Origin: Clostridium ragsdalei P11
Lineage (GTDB): Bacteria > Bacillota > Clostridia > Clostridiales > Clostridiaceae
DNA: 64,000 nt
Assembly (NCBI RefSeq): GCF_001675165.1
Contig: NZ_LROS01000015.1
Coordinates: forward strand, 1-64,000
Direction of reading: 5' to 3'
The position numbers were made by a program, and so were the translations under genes. The number at the start of each line of letters is the position of its first letter. The stretch's first letter is position 1. The notes beneath the pieces were generated by a model. It did no database searches and was not told the DNA's origin. It worked only from the letters and a program-made list of their open reading frames with translations. Shown here piece after piece: positions 53,433 through 62,379 of the stretch.

Positions 53433-54599
53433 CTAAACAAACGATGGTTTGCATTTATCAATCATATAAACACGTATTTTCTCTGACATCTTTCTTTGAT
53501 GTGTAATATCTACAATCGAATAAGTAATAAAAATTATACCTGTACTAATTGAGACAATAAGTCCGGCAGGACCTCCCCATATGCCTTGGGCGGCTATTGA
53601 AACAGCTAATAATGACAACGAAAATAATGCTTGCTTACCAATTCGAATAGCAGCTTCTTTAGTTGCCATTCCAGCTCTTTTCAATTTTATAAATTGATAT
53701 GTCGAGAATATGGCAATCGTTATTACCCCAACTGTACCTATACTACACATCTTTGATATATTTTCAGTAATATTTACTCCGAGATTAGACAACATTCCTT
53801 CCATAGCATGAGTTGCTAATTGTCCAATTGTTCTACCAATACCATAGTCAACTACTGATTGAATTCCTGATACGGTACCTGTCTTTCCACCTTCTGCAAT
53901 TGCATATTTTATAGAATCTGGGGTTACACCGGATTGTGCAACAGATACGGCAAATCCAATGGTAAATCCAATACCAGCACCAATTGCGGCTGCAATCCCA
54001 ACTCCACGAAGTTCATTTTTAAACACCCTTTTTGCATTTGTCTTTTTGAGCATTTTGTCTTTATCAATCATTGGAGCATCACTTTCATTTTTCCAATTAC
54101 CGTTATGTCCCTGCTCTTTATGCCCTTCTCTTGACTTATAAAATTTTATGTTATCCGGATTACCTTGTTCTTTTGGATGGTTTGCAATATTTTTTTGATG
54201 GTGCCCTTCCGCTCCACGAACTTTACCATTTTCTCGAATTTCCTGCTGTTGTTTCTTATTCCAATTAGCAGAACCTTTACCTCCCATATCTACATCAGCC
54301 TTTTCATAATCCCAAGCTAACTTAACGCCATCATTTCTGGCTCCTTGATATGATGGGTCATTAGTTAGCCCTTCTGAAACCTTCCGGGCAATTCTACCTC
54401 TCTGGGTTTGTAGTGTATTAAGGAATCCATTTAGCTGATTGTTAAATTGCGTAGTGGTCGCAGATGTTGCATACACTGAAGTTGCAATTGCTGTTGCTCC
54501 TATTCCTCCAGCATAAGAGGATGACAGATGTGTGTTCTGTTGTATTGAAGTAGGTTGATAAAAAGTAAGACTTTTATTGTTCCTAATTTCTGAAATCAT
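53433..54599 (-). CDS. HNH/GHH-type nuclease-motif membrane protein (putative toxin)
   Basis: The 388-aa protein contains, at about 128-172, EGHHQ (131-135), HP, NPDNIKF (147-153), and then H160 and H165 in GHKEQGHNGN. This is the layout of GHH/SHH-type HNH toxin domains (His pair, Asn-Pro loop, distal His). It is preceded by a Ser/Thr/Gln-rich segment and followed by a Gly/Ala-rich hydrophobic region (200-375) with about four membrane helices. There is no signal peptide. In most toxins the nuclease is C-terminal; here it is internal. The downstream SUKH-like gene is its likely immunity partner. ATG follows GAGGTGAT. Confidence 0.72.
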   Translation of the reverse strand: MISEIRNNKSLTFYQPTSIQQNTHLSSSYAGGIGATAIATSVYATSATTTQFNNQLNGFLNTLQTQRGRIARKVSEGLTNDPSYQGARNDGVKLAWDYEKADVDMGGKGSANWNKKQQQEIRENGKVRGAEGHHQKNIANHPKEQGNPDNIKFYKSREGHKEQGHNGNWKNESDAPMIDKDKMLKKTNAKRVFKNELRGVGIAAAIGAGIGFTIGFAVSVAQSGVTPDSIKYAIAEGGKTGTVSGIQSVVDYGIGRTIGQLATHAMEGMLSNLGVNITENISKMCSIGTVGVITIAIFSTYQFIKLKRAGMATKEAAIRIGKQALFSLSLLAVSIAAQGIWGGPAGLIVSISTGIIFITYSIVDITHQRKMSEKIRVYMIDKCKPSFV

Positions 54600-54603
54600 A
54601 TCA

Positions 54604-55431
54604 TCACCTCAATTTTCTCTCACATTCAATAGAGAATCGTGTCAATGCTAATTTTCCATCATCGTCAAGTTTTCCAAAGATATACGAATATACATGATTA
54701 TAATAAATTAATGTTTCATTAAATAATCTTGCTGCATCATACGCAAATAGCGTTGATGATACTAAAGAAAACAATTGTGTCTGATTCTTATACTTTTCCT
54801 CATCATTTTTGAACATCTTGAATGCCTTATTATACGATTCCACGGCCTTTTTATTATAAGCAACATTACTTTTATGTTCCATTTTCCTCATCTTGTCACT
54901 GATGCAGGCCGTACACTCCTTATTAATTTGGTCATAATGTGTTTTTTGTTCATCTGTCAAGTAATCATGCTCAATTTTCGCATCAATCTGACTGATTTCC
55001 ACAAGAACCTTATCAACCTCTTCTTGTGAGTTTGCTTTGCTCAAGACTTGCTTAGCTTGGTACAATTCTTTTATAAATTTATTATTGCTTGCTTCAATAC
55101 CCTTAAGTGCCTTGGATGTTCTCTCATTTTCTTCTGTGATTAACTTGCTGCTGATTTCATCGATGCGATTCTTATATGTGTTAATTTTCTCTACTAACTC
55201 TACATTCAAATCAGCATTTTCCTCAAAAAATGCAAGAGTAACATTTGCTTGTCCAACAAACTGCTTTCTTTCATCTAACGAAGGGAGTCTTTCAGCCAAT
55301 GATAATAGCAGTTCTAAATACGTACTAAATTTTTCCACATCCCCATGATCCTGATTAACCATGTTGCGTCCGACCATTAATGCTTCACTAATCTTTCCAG
55401 CATCTTTATACTCATTAAAAAGTGTTATCAT
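54604..55431 (-). CDS. coiled-coil hypothetical protein
   Basis: The ATG at 55431, 7 bases after AAGGAGG, gives 275 aa; the longer frame from 55479 has no ribosome site. It is almost wholly helical, with TPR-like N-terminal repeats and coiled coils (115-180). It has no membrane segment. It lies between the dynamin-like and toxin-like genes; its stop is 4 bases before the next start. It may be an adaptor between the GTPase and the membrane components. Confidence 0.75.
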   Translation of the reverse strand: MITLFNEYKDAGKISEALMVGRNMVNQDHGDVEKFSTYLELLLSLAERLPSLDERKQFVGQANVTLAFFEENADLNVELVEKINTYKNRIDEISSKLITEENERTSKALKGIEASNNKFIKELYQAKQVLSKANSQEEVDKVLVEISQIDAKIEHDYLTDEQKTHYDQINKECTACISDKMRKMEHKSNVAYNKKAVESYNKAFKMFKNDEEKYKNQTQLFSLVSSTLFAYDAARLFNETLIYYNHVYSYIFGKLDDDGKLALTRFSIECERKLR

Positions 55432-55483
55432 TTCATTTCCTCCTTGTACCATTCCCAATTGTAATAAGTTGAAAACCAATATT

Positions 55484-57634
55484 TTACAATGGGATATTCT
55501 CGAAAAAAGACATTAAGTTCTTTAAAATTACTATATTTTTTTGAATTGCCTCAACATCATAATTATTTACAGTGTTTCTTAATGTTTGCACATAATTTGA
55601 CCATTCTTCATCAAGTTTCTGTGCAGCCTGATCAAATGCATCTTCTGTTTTTTTCCAGTAATCAGTAATTCCTTCACGGAACTGTTCAACGACCTTGTTC
55701 TCATCATATGCTTTTACAAGTTTCTTCGCTACACTTTTTTCCCAGCCACCACCAAATAACTTAGCAATTCCAAGAGATGCAGCAATTATCAATCCTATAG
55801 CAATTCCAATAGGTCCAAATGATATGACTCCTCCCACTCCCATTGCCAATGCCATATCGCCAAATATGAATGCCATTTCACCTGCAATATAAGCACCTAA
55901 TCCACCTATTATTCCAATTTTAGCCAAAGCTGATATAAATGCATAACCGGCATCAAAATCAACATCAACAGATGTTCCATCAAAAGCAGCCTTTATGCCA
56001 TCAGTATATTTTTCAATATACTTCTTCGTTTCTTTCGACAGAACCTCGGCTTTATCAGCTAATATAACATTACATCTTGCTTGAATTATATCTTGCAATT
56101 GACTGGCGAAACATTCGACTTCTTCCTTCTTGTTCCTAATTTTTTTGTCTTTTATCATTTTCACCAATGAATCGGTATTTATTGTTTCAGCACAATACTG
56201 ACTGAATTCATTGGTTGATTCCATTGAAAGCGTATTAATAAGTTCATATATTTCATCTTTTTGATTATTGTTTTCCTTCATTCTGTCCAACTCGCTGTTC
56301 TCTATTTGTTCTAATAAGACAACATACTTTTCTCTTTCAAGTGATATTTTCTCATAATGCTTGATTTCTTTTTCAAGATTAGGCTTTTTCACTTTAACAT
56401 ACTCATGAATAAATTCTCTTGTCCTTGCATCAATTATTTCTGGTAGTTTCTCAAGTATTTTCTTCAAGTCTTGATTGAATCCGGTACACAATGATGGAAT
56501 ATCTGTTGTATACGTGTAAAATCTCCTTGTCAATGCCTGCTCACAATAATTTTCAGTATTATATCCGGATATTTCTTTTCTCCTATCCCAATATTCAGGA
56601 GCCAACGTTTTGCAGAAATTTTCGTACCCCCTTCGAAGTATATTTGTTAATTCAGTAGAATTTCCATTGCATACAGTATGTGCTTGTGATGCAACTACAA
56701 ATAAATTTGATAACGGTTTGAGGTCATTTTCTTCTTTTTTCTCCCATACCGGAAGGTTTCTAACATTTTCTTTAAGATATGTGATATCCTCAATACGCAT
56801 AAACCCATTTGCCTGAGATAAGTAAATCAATACATCTGTTCTCTGTGCAGCCTTAAATGTAATTGTATCATCGCTTTCTTTTTCAGTACCAAATCCCGGC
56901 AAATCAACAATATCGCAATCCTGCAAAATAGGTGCATCAAGAAATATAACTGCAGAACCAGCATTCTTCTGAAACATATCACCTTGTCGAGTACCAAATG
57001 AACGAAGTATCTCTACGCCGCCCTGTGCAATTTTCCACTTCTTACAATACTCTTCATCGTATAATCTTTTGGGATCCCACAAATCTTCGCCATCCATATT
57101 ATCTGCGAACACCCATACATCATCTTTGATAAATTCAGGCATGTCCTTAATATGCTTAATATACACAGCAATTGATGTTGTCGGAGTCCAAGATGTCGGC
57201 ATCTTTTCCATACCAATAAGTGCATTTATCAATGTGCTTTTACCTGTATCAGAACGACCAACAATAGAAATACTTGGTTTTACATAATTTCTCTCAATCC
57301 CATCTCGTAAATCATCCACATATTTGTATTTTTGCTCTTCTGGGACATCCATCTTTTCCAATGTATCTTTTATATATTCAATAATACTCTTTTTTGTAAA
57401 ATCTGCTTTTTCCCAGGTATTCTTAGCATCAAAAGGCTTTGGTTTCGGCTTTTCATAACTCATAATTGTATTGAAATCCATTCCTGTTTTCTCAGCAATC
57501 TTTTGCAAAACAATCATTGATGGTTCGTTTGTTACTTCCCATTCTTTAATTCTTGAGATGTCCACATCAAAAGAATTTGCAAATTCTTCTTGACTTAATT
57601 TTAGTTTGTCCTCTCTTAATGACTTAAAGTTCAT
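55484..57634 (-). CDS. HTH-dynamin-like GTPase fusion
   Basis: The 716-aa protein opens with a Cro/XRE-type helix-turn-helix (about 5-55: LSQEEFANSFDVDISRIKEWE). A dynamin-type GTPase domain follows, with P-loop GRSDTGKST (126-134), a switch I Thr near 150-153, and DLPGFG (244-249). A long helical stalk (about 400-560) precedes a Gly/Ala/Ile-rich hydrophobic stretch (590-650) that could enter the membrane. ATG follows CGGAGG. It is the first gene of the leftward island, so the HTH part may regulate the operon or recognise DNA. Confidence 0.85.
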   Translation of the reverse strand: MNFKSLREDKLKLSQEEFANSFDVDISRIKEWEVTNEPSMIVLQKIAEKTGMDFNTIMSYEKPKPKPFDAKNTWEKADFTKKSIIEYIKDTLEKMDVPEEQKYKYVDDLRDGIERNYVKPSISIVGRSDTGKSTLINALIGMEKMPTSWTPTTSIAVYIKHIKDMPEFIKDDVWVFADNMDGEDLWDPKRLYDEEYCKKWKIAQGGVEILRSFGTRQGDMFQKNAGSAVIFLDAPILQDCDIVDLPGFGTEKESDDTITFKAAQRTDVLIYLSQANGFMRIEDITYLKENVRNLPVWEKKEENDLKPLSNLFVVASQAHTVCNGNSTELTNILRRGYENFCKTLAPEYWDRRKEISGYNTENYCEQALTRRFYTYTTDIPSLCTGFNQDLKKILEKLPEIIDARTREFIHEYVKVKKPNLEKEIKHYEKISLEREKYVVLLEQIENSELDRMKENNNQKDEIYELINTLSMESTNEFSQYCAETINTDSLVKMIKDKKIRNKKEEVECFASQLQDIIQARCNVILADKAEVLSKETKKYIEKYTDGIKAAFDGTSVDVDFDAGYAFISALAKIGIIGGLGAYIAGEMAFIFGDMALAMGVGGVISFGPIGIAIGLIIAASLGIAKLFGGGWEKSVAKKLVKAYDENKVVEQFREGITDYWKKTEDAFDQAAQKLDEEWSNYVQTLRNTVNNYDVEAIQKNIVILKNLMSFFENIPL

Positions 57635-57791
57635 ATTGTTTCCTCCGTTTTATTTATTGAATTACTTTGACTAAATTTCCTTGACTTCTTAGCTACATAT
57701 CGATACCCTTTCCAAATAGTATGGATGGACTTGGTCTTATGCTGCGATTCTACATAATGAAATGTTTAATTACTTATGTATCATTTAAACA
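57635..57791. other. upstream region of the dynamin-led island
   Basis: No gene is seen in these 157 bases. The minus strand is AT-rich with no convincing promoter; the start of the island transcript probably lies here. Confidence 0.4.
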
Positions 57792-58781
57792 TTACCTATA
57801 CAACATTCTCATTTTTTCAATAGTTTCTACCATTTCCTCTCTAAATTTATCAGAACTTAAAATCTCCACGGAATCCCCCTGACTTAAAAGCCACATCTTT
57901 ATACCTCTACCAAATACCTTTGCTTCTACTATGTATTCCCCATGGTTTTCTTTTCTTACTTCAGCATTAGGTAATCTATCTAAAACTGCTTCTATAGACC
58001 TACCTGTATATCTAAACTTAACCCTTTCCAATTCTCCTGCTTGCATGAATTGAATCAGTTTTCTAAACTCTCCATCTTGAAATCTTTTGCTATAATCCAC
58101 TTTATATTTTCTATCCGTAACATCTATATTTCTAATTCTGTCCACTCTATAAATAGCAGGATATTCATAACTTTTTCCTTCAATAAACGCTATAAGATAA
58201 AAATAATATTCAGAAAATAATAATCCTTCTGGATATACAATTCTTCTAGAAACCTCCTCTCGCAGCTTTCCATCTGTACCCATCTTGTAATATTCCATAT
58301 CCAGTATTTTTTTATCTTCTATTGCACTGCTTATTTGCCATAACTTGTCCAAAAGTCCTTTGCCATGCTTCGGAGGAACATAATTAGCTAGTTCATTACC
58401 TATAATATATTGAATACTTTTTTTATCTTCACATACACAATTACCAAGAAGCTTGCTAATCATATCTTTCATTTCATTCTCAATAAATCCTCTACTTTCT
58501 AAGAGAACTTTAGAAATCGCTAAAATCTCCTTTTCGTTGAGATTTTTTTCATGCTTTTCTTTAAGAATATACCCACCTTTTTCTCTATCTACTATAACTT
58601 TTTCACCTATGAGCTCATCATTAGGGTTTTCTTCCACAAAATCTTTTATATCTTTTATATATCTATAAAAAGTTCTTTCATTAATATTAAATTTGTTTAT
58701 TATATCATTCTTTCTAACTACTTTTCCTTCTTGCAAGCCATTATAAATAAATAATAATACGTCTGATTTAAATCTTTCCAT
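57792..58781 (-). CDS. WYL-domain transcription regulator
   Basis: I use ATG 58781 (329 aa; AAGAGG 12 bases upstream); GTG 58814 is an alternative that abuts the preceding stop. The N-terminal HTH_11 domain (about 5-60, VVRKNDIINKFNINERTFYRYIKDI) and the WYL core (about 150-220, VYPEGLLFSEYYFYLIAF...PAIYRVDRI) and WCX end are clear. WYL regulators often sense nucleotides and sometimes control defence systems. It lies between the island and a GGDEF gene and is read in the same direction; it might control either. Confidence 0.85.
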   Translation of the reverse strand: MERFKSDVLLFIYNGLQEGKVVRKNDIINKFNINERTFYRYIKDIKDFVEENPNDELIGEKVIVDREKGGYILKEKHEKNLNEKEILAISKVLLESRGFIENEMKDMISKLLGNCVCEDKKSIQYIIGNELANYVPPKHGKGLLDKLWQISSAIEDKKILDMEYYKMGTDGKLREEVSRRIVYPEGLLFSEYYFYLIAFIEGKSYEYPAIYRVDRIRNIDVTDRKYKVDYSKRFQDGEFRKLIQFMQAGELERVKFRYTGRSIEAVLDRLPNAEVRKENHGEYIVEAKVFGRGIKMWLLSQGDSVEILSSDKFREEMVETIEKMRMLYR

Positions 58782-58814
58782 ACTAAATATTTTACCTCTT
58801 TTAAATATTTTCAC

Positions 58815-59429
58815 TTAATTTATATTATTTATACATTTATCGTCAAATTTCTCCTTTTTATTTAACTTTTTATTATACATTTTAAAATCAGCATTTTTTA
58901 TCAAATCACTAGCAGTCATTTCACTTTGCCCTTCCTTTTTATACTCATAAAATCCACAGCTTAAACTTAAATTATACTTGCTACTATTCTTATTAATTTC
59001 TTCTATCTTTACATAAATTCTATGCCATATTTTATTAATCTCTTTCATTGTTGTTTCAGGAAATACTACTAAAAATTCATCTCCTCCCATTCTAATTACA
59101 AAGTCAGTTTTTCTAATACTTTCTTTTAAAATTCTTGCTGTGTTTATTAAAAGTTTGTCACCTTCTTCATGACCAAAAGTATCATTTATTATTTTTAATC
59201 TATCTATATCAATAAAACAAACAACCATATCTCTATCATTAATTTTTGATAAATTAAGCCCTTTATCTAGCAACTTTAAACCTGATCTCCTGTTTAGTAC
59301 ACCAGTCATTGCATCCGTATTTGCATAGTAGTTTAATTTTTCTTTTTCTAAACATAACTTTTTTAACATATCATCCTTCTGTCTTAAAATTTTAATAAGC
59401 ATTTTCTTATCCATGTTTTCATAATCCAC
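58815..59429 (-). CDS. GGDEF diguanylate cyclase without sensor
   Basis: A 204-aa protein from GTG 59429 (site AGAGG 6 bases upstream). After a short coiled coil (1-40) comes one GGDEF domain: DAMTGVLNRRSG, FIDIDRLKIINDTFGH and MGGDEFLVVFPE. The active-site sequence is intact, so it should make c-di-GMP from two GTP. No membrane or sensory domain is present. It nearly overlaps the WYL gene. Confidence 0.9.
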   Translation of the reverse strand: MDYENMDKKMLIKILRQKDDMLKKLCLEKEKLNYYANTDAMTGVLNRRSGLKLLDKGLNLSKINDRDMVVCFIDIDRLKIINDTFGHEEGDKLLINTARILKESIRKTDFVIRMGGDEFLVVFPETTMKEINKIWHRIYVKIEEINKNSSKYNLSLSCGFYEYKKEGQSEMTASDLIKNADFKMYNKKLNKKEKFDDKCINNIN

Positions 59430-59466
59430 TTATGCCTCTGCCCCCAATATTTACATATCCTAAATT

Positions 59467-59571
59467 TTACTTTAATTATATACTATTACAATGACATTGA
59501 CTGTCAGTATTAATAAAAATTTACGAACTTTATTTTTTGAATATTTTCCTCCACAAAAGATAAATCTATAA
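59467..59571. repeat. promoter-region repeat, copy 2
   Basis: About 105 bases match 36597-36711. The shared dyad TGACATTGACTGTCA is at 59492-59506. A minus-strand TATAAT (59474-59479) lies about 45 bases upstream of the GGDEF start, so the repeat carries that gene's probable promoter. Confidence 0.7.
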
Positions 59572-59689
59572 TTTGTTTCTGTTTCGCAAAGTTTGTAAAT
59601 TTAAAAATCCTATAACGGGGATTTTGGATATTTATAAGGTAATACTATGATAAAAAATATGTTATAATTTTTATATACGTTAAGCAAGA

Positions 59690-59840
59690 TTTATCCGATC
59701 GCTACCATTGCTAACACCCCCATCGCACTCTGTGAAAGCGACTATCACCAAATCAAAGATTTGGGATATCTGCTTTTCTTCAAAGTGGGGGATAAGCACT
59801 GCTACGCACCTGGATAAGTTCTCTAAGGTTCAGATGAAAA
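59690..59840 (+). repeat. dispersed structured repeat, copy C (truncated)
   Basis: The third copy of the repeat at 2090 and 14224. Its first hairpin is longer, closed by CCCCCA/TGGGGG, and contains an extra inner hairpin (CAAATCAAAGATTTG). The match ends at CAGATGAAAA, halfway into the second hairpin, exactly where the following GGDEF coding sequence begins. Confidence 0.7.
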
Positions 59841-60736
59841 TTTCTACAATCGCACTTTTTATTGCTACATTATTTGCAAAATTAGTTTCAAATATTAATG
59901 ATGTTAATTATACTCAAAACCTTATATATATTTTTAGAAATTGTATTAATATTTTATTCTTTTTAGCAGCTTATTTGGGGATAGGTAAATATTACAAAAC
60001 GGCTCTTAATTTAGTGTCTGATAAAACCATAAGGTATATGTCTTTATACCCAGTTACTGCCTTTTTATTGCTAATTACTAACTTTACGACCCCCACACAC
60101 ATTGCACATTTAAGAAATTTTAATTCTGCATATGATATGATATTGTTTTTATTATTCATACTTCTAGGGTATATACTCGTATTTATGGGGATATCTTCAG
60201 CATCTCAAATAGTTTCCATGCAATGTAACCTAGAGAAGTTGGAGTTGATTTCAAAAACGGATTCATTAACTGGGCTATACAACCGAAGATATATTATGGA
60301 AAAACTTGAAAATGAGTTTATAAATTATAAAAAAAGCAAAAATAAATTTTCGCTTATCCTTGCAGATATCGATTATTTTAAGAAGATAAATGATAGCTTC
60401 GGACATGATTGTGGGGATCAAGTGCTGAAAGCAGTAGCACAAAACTTACACAATGCGGTTCGAGAACGAGGGTTTGTATCCAGGTGGGGAGGAGAGGAAT
60501 TTCTTATCTTGCTTCCAGAAACAGAAATCCATGATGCCCACATACTTGCGAATAAAATTAGGGAAACTATTGAAAAAGAAATTATCGAGTATAATGGAAT
60601 TCAACTATCAATTACATTGACCTTTGGTGTAACCGTTAATGAAGATTATGAAACGATTGGTGATACAATAAAAAAAGCAGACGATGCATTATATACAGGA
60701 AAAGGTGAAGGAAGGAACTGTGTTGTTTTATCATAA
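59834..60736 (+). CDS. membrane GGDEF cyclase, 5'-truncated by repeat C
   Basis: The ATG at 59834 is donated by the repeat (in CAGATGAAAA); the frame is open further upstream through the repeat, but that part is not protein-like. The 300-aa product has about four membrane helices (1-125) and a GGDEF domain with DSLTGLYNRRY, LADIDYFKKINDSFGHDCGDQ and GGEEF. Sensor-type membrane regions before GGDEF domains are usually longer, so the first helices are probably lost. There is no ribosome site before the ATG. It is probably not expressed well or at all, though the catalytic half is intact. Confidence 0.7.
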   Translation: MKISTIALFIATLFAKLVSNINDVNYTQNLIYIFRNCINILFFLAAYLGIGKYYKTALNLVSDKTIRYMSLYPVTAFLLLITNFTTPTHIAHLRNFNSAYDMILFLLFILLGYILVFMGISSASQIVSMQCNLEKLELISKTDSLTGLYNRRYIMEKLENEFINYKKSKNKFSLILADIDYFKKINDSFGHDCGDQVLKAVAQNLHNAVRERGFVSRWGGEEFLILLPETEIHDAHILANKIRETIEKEIIEYNGIQLSITLTFGVTVNEDYETIGDTIKKADDALYTGKGEGRNCVVLS

Positions 60737-60773
60737 TTTTTCAATTCAATTTACTTTAATTACATTTTTACCA

Positions 60774-62165
60774 TCACTGCTTTTTTCTACCTTTATATGG
60801 CTTATCACTAAACATTGGAAATATAATTCCAAATATTAACATAAAGCTAAATGTTTTAAATGTATTATCATAAACAACATAATTGCTAAGAGCTGTATTA
60901 TTCATATTATGGTTTAACAATGTAGCTAATACAGCAACACCAAGTACCATACCAATTGTACGTGAAACATTAGCAACTCCAGATGCTATTCCAACCTTAT
61001 CCCTTGGTGCATTTCTTACAACAGAGGCCATTAAAGGAGACATACTCATTCCTACTCCAGCTCCACAAACCGCTAATCTCCACATTACATCTAAACGAGA
61101 TGAACCAGCATCAAGAGTACCAAATAAATATACTGAAAGTGATGCAAGTATTATATCTAATATTGCAAAAAGGCGAGCTCCAATCTTATGTGAAATAGGT
61201 CCAGCTACAAGGGATAATACTACCATGGTAACTGGCATTGCAATTATAGTTAAGCCTGCATCAAGAACTGATAATTTCATAATACGTATTAGAAAGAATG
61301 AAACTAAGAACGAACCTGCCATCATACCAGCAGTCATGAAAATCATAGTTACAGAAGCACCAGTAAAATATTTAGATTGTAATAATTGCATTGGTAACAT
61401 TGGTTCCTTTACTTTTACTTCAATAATTATAAATAAAATAATAGATACTGTAAATAGTATTAATATATATATTGAGTTCCATCCTTTATCAGGAGCTTGA
61501 ATTAATCCAAGTATTAGTGTTAACATTGAAATACTACTTGTTATAATACCTAAAAAATCTATGGATTTAGTTGCAGTTTCATCAAAGGATTCCTTTAAAA
61601 ACATTGCAGATAGTATGAATGATATAACCCCAAATGGTACATTTACAAAGAAAACTGCCTGCCAGCTAAAAGTATTTGTTAATAATCCCCCTAATCCTGG
61701 TCCACAAGCTGAAGCACACCCTCCAACAGCACCCCATATACCAACGATAGCACCAAATTTTTCTACTGAAAAAATTTCTACTGATAATGGAATCGTTAAT
61801 GGTACCATTATACCAGCTGATAAACCTTGTACTACTCTTAATACTATAAGCATTTCCAATGAATTTGAAAATCCCTCTAAAAGAGATGTAAGGGTAAATA
61901 CAAATAATCCAAGTAGAAATAATTTTTTGCGACCAAACTGATCTCCAAGTCTTGATGCTGTAAGAATTATTACTGCAAGAGCTATATTAAAACCGTTAGA
62001 TATCCACGTAATGTCTTGAACATTTGTATTAAAAGATTCTGTTATTTTAGGCAATGCAATATTAACAATTGTTGTATCAAGCATTGTCATAAAAAAGCCT
62101 ATTACTATAGCTGCGAAAGCTACTATTTTTTTATTCTTAAAATCAGTATTTTTTTCATTATTCAT
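60774..62165 (-). CDS. DHA2-family (EmrB/QacA-type) drug exporter
   Basis: The 463-aa protein is a major-facilitator exporter with up to 14 helices. Family motifs are LDTTIVNIALPKI (motif D1, about 29-41), RLGDQFGRKKLF (motif A, near 73-84), and GPGLGGLLTN (motif C, near 155-164). It would use the proton gradient to expel toxic organic compounds. ATG follows AAGGAG. No regulator is adjacent except the WYL gene 2 kb away. Confidence 0.92.
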   Translation of the reverse strand: MNNEKNTDFKNKKIVAFAAIVIGFFMTMLDTTIVNIALPKITESFNTNVQDITWISNGFNIALAVIILTASRLGDQFGRKKLFLLGLFVFTLTSLLEGFSNSLEMLIVLRVVQGLSAGIMVPLTIPLSVEIFSVEKFGAIVGIWGAVGGCASACGPGLGGLLTNTFSWQAVFFVNVPFGVISFILSAMFLKESFDETATKSIDFLGIITSSISMLTLILGLIQAPDKGWNSIYILILFTVSIILFIIIEVKVKEPMLPMQLLQSKYFTGASVTMIFMTAGMMAGSFLVSFFLIRIMKLSVLDAGLTIIAMPVTMVVLSLVAGPISHKIGARLFAILDIILASLSVYLFGTLDAGSSRLDVMWRLAVCGAGVGMSMSPLMASVVRNAPRDKVGIASGVANVSRTIGMVLGVAVLATLLNHNMNNTALSNYVVYDNTFKTFSFMLIFGIIFPMFSDKPYKGRKKQ

Positions 62166-62379
62166 ATTTCATTTTTCTCCTTCATTTTATAAATTCTGAT
62201 TAGTATTCACTTTTTGGATAACAGCGAATGTAGTTCTGGTATATAGCTTGTAATACTATTTATTGATAAATGTAATAAAAGCTATACACAAATGATATAT
62301 TTTAATATAAAATATGCTTATACGTTACGTCAGATGCTACGAAAATATTAATATAAATATACAAAGGAGGAAGTAATTT

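Noticed and set aside
59708-59833. 42-codon N-terminal extension of the GGDEF protein
   Set aside because: This stretch is the structured repeat, shared with non-coding copies at 2.1 and 14.2 kb, and it reads as unlike protein.
60883-61500. 205-codon frame opposite the drug exporter
   Set aside because: It is antisense to a strongly supported gene and has no motif or ribosome site.
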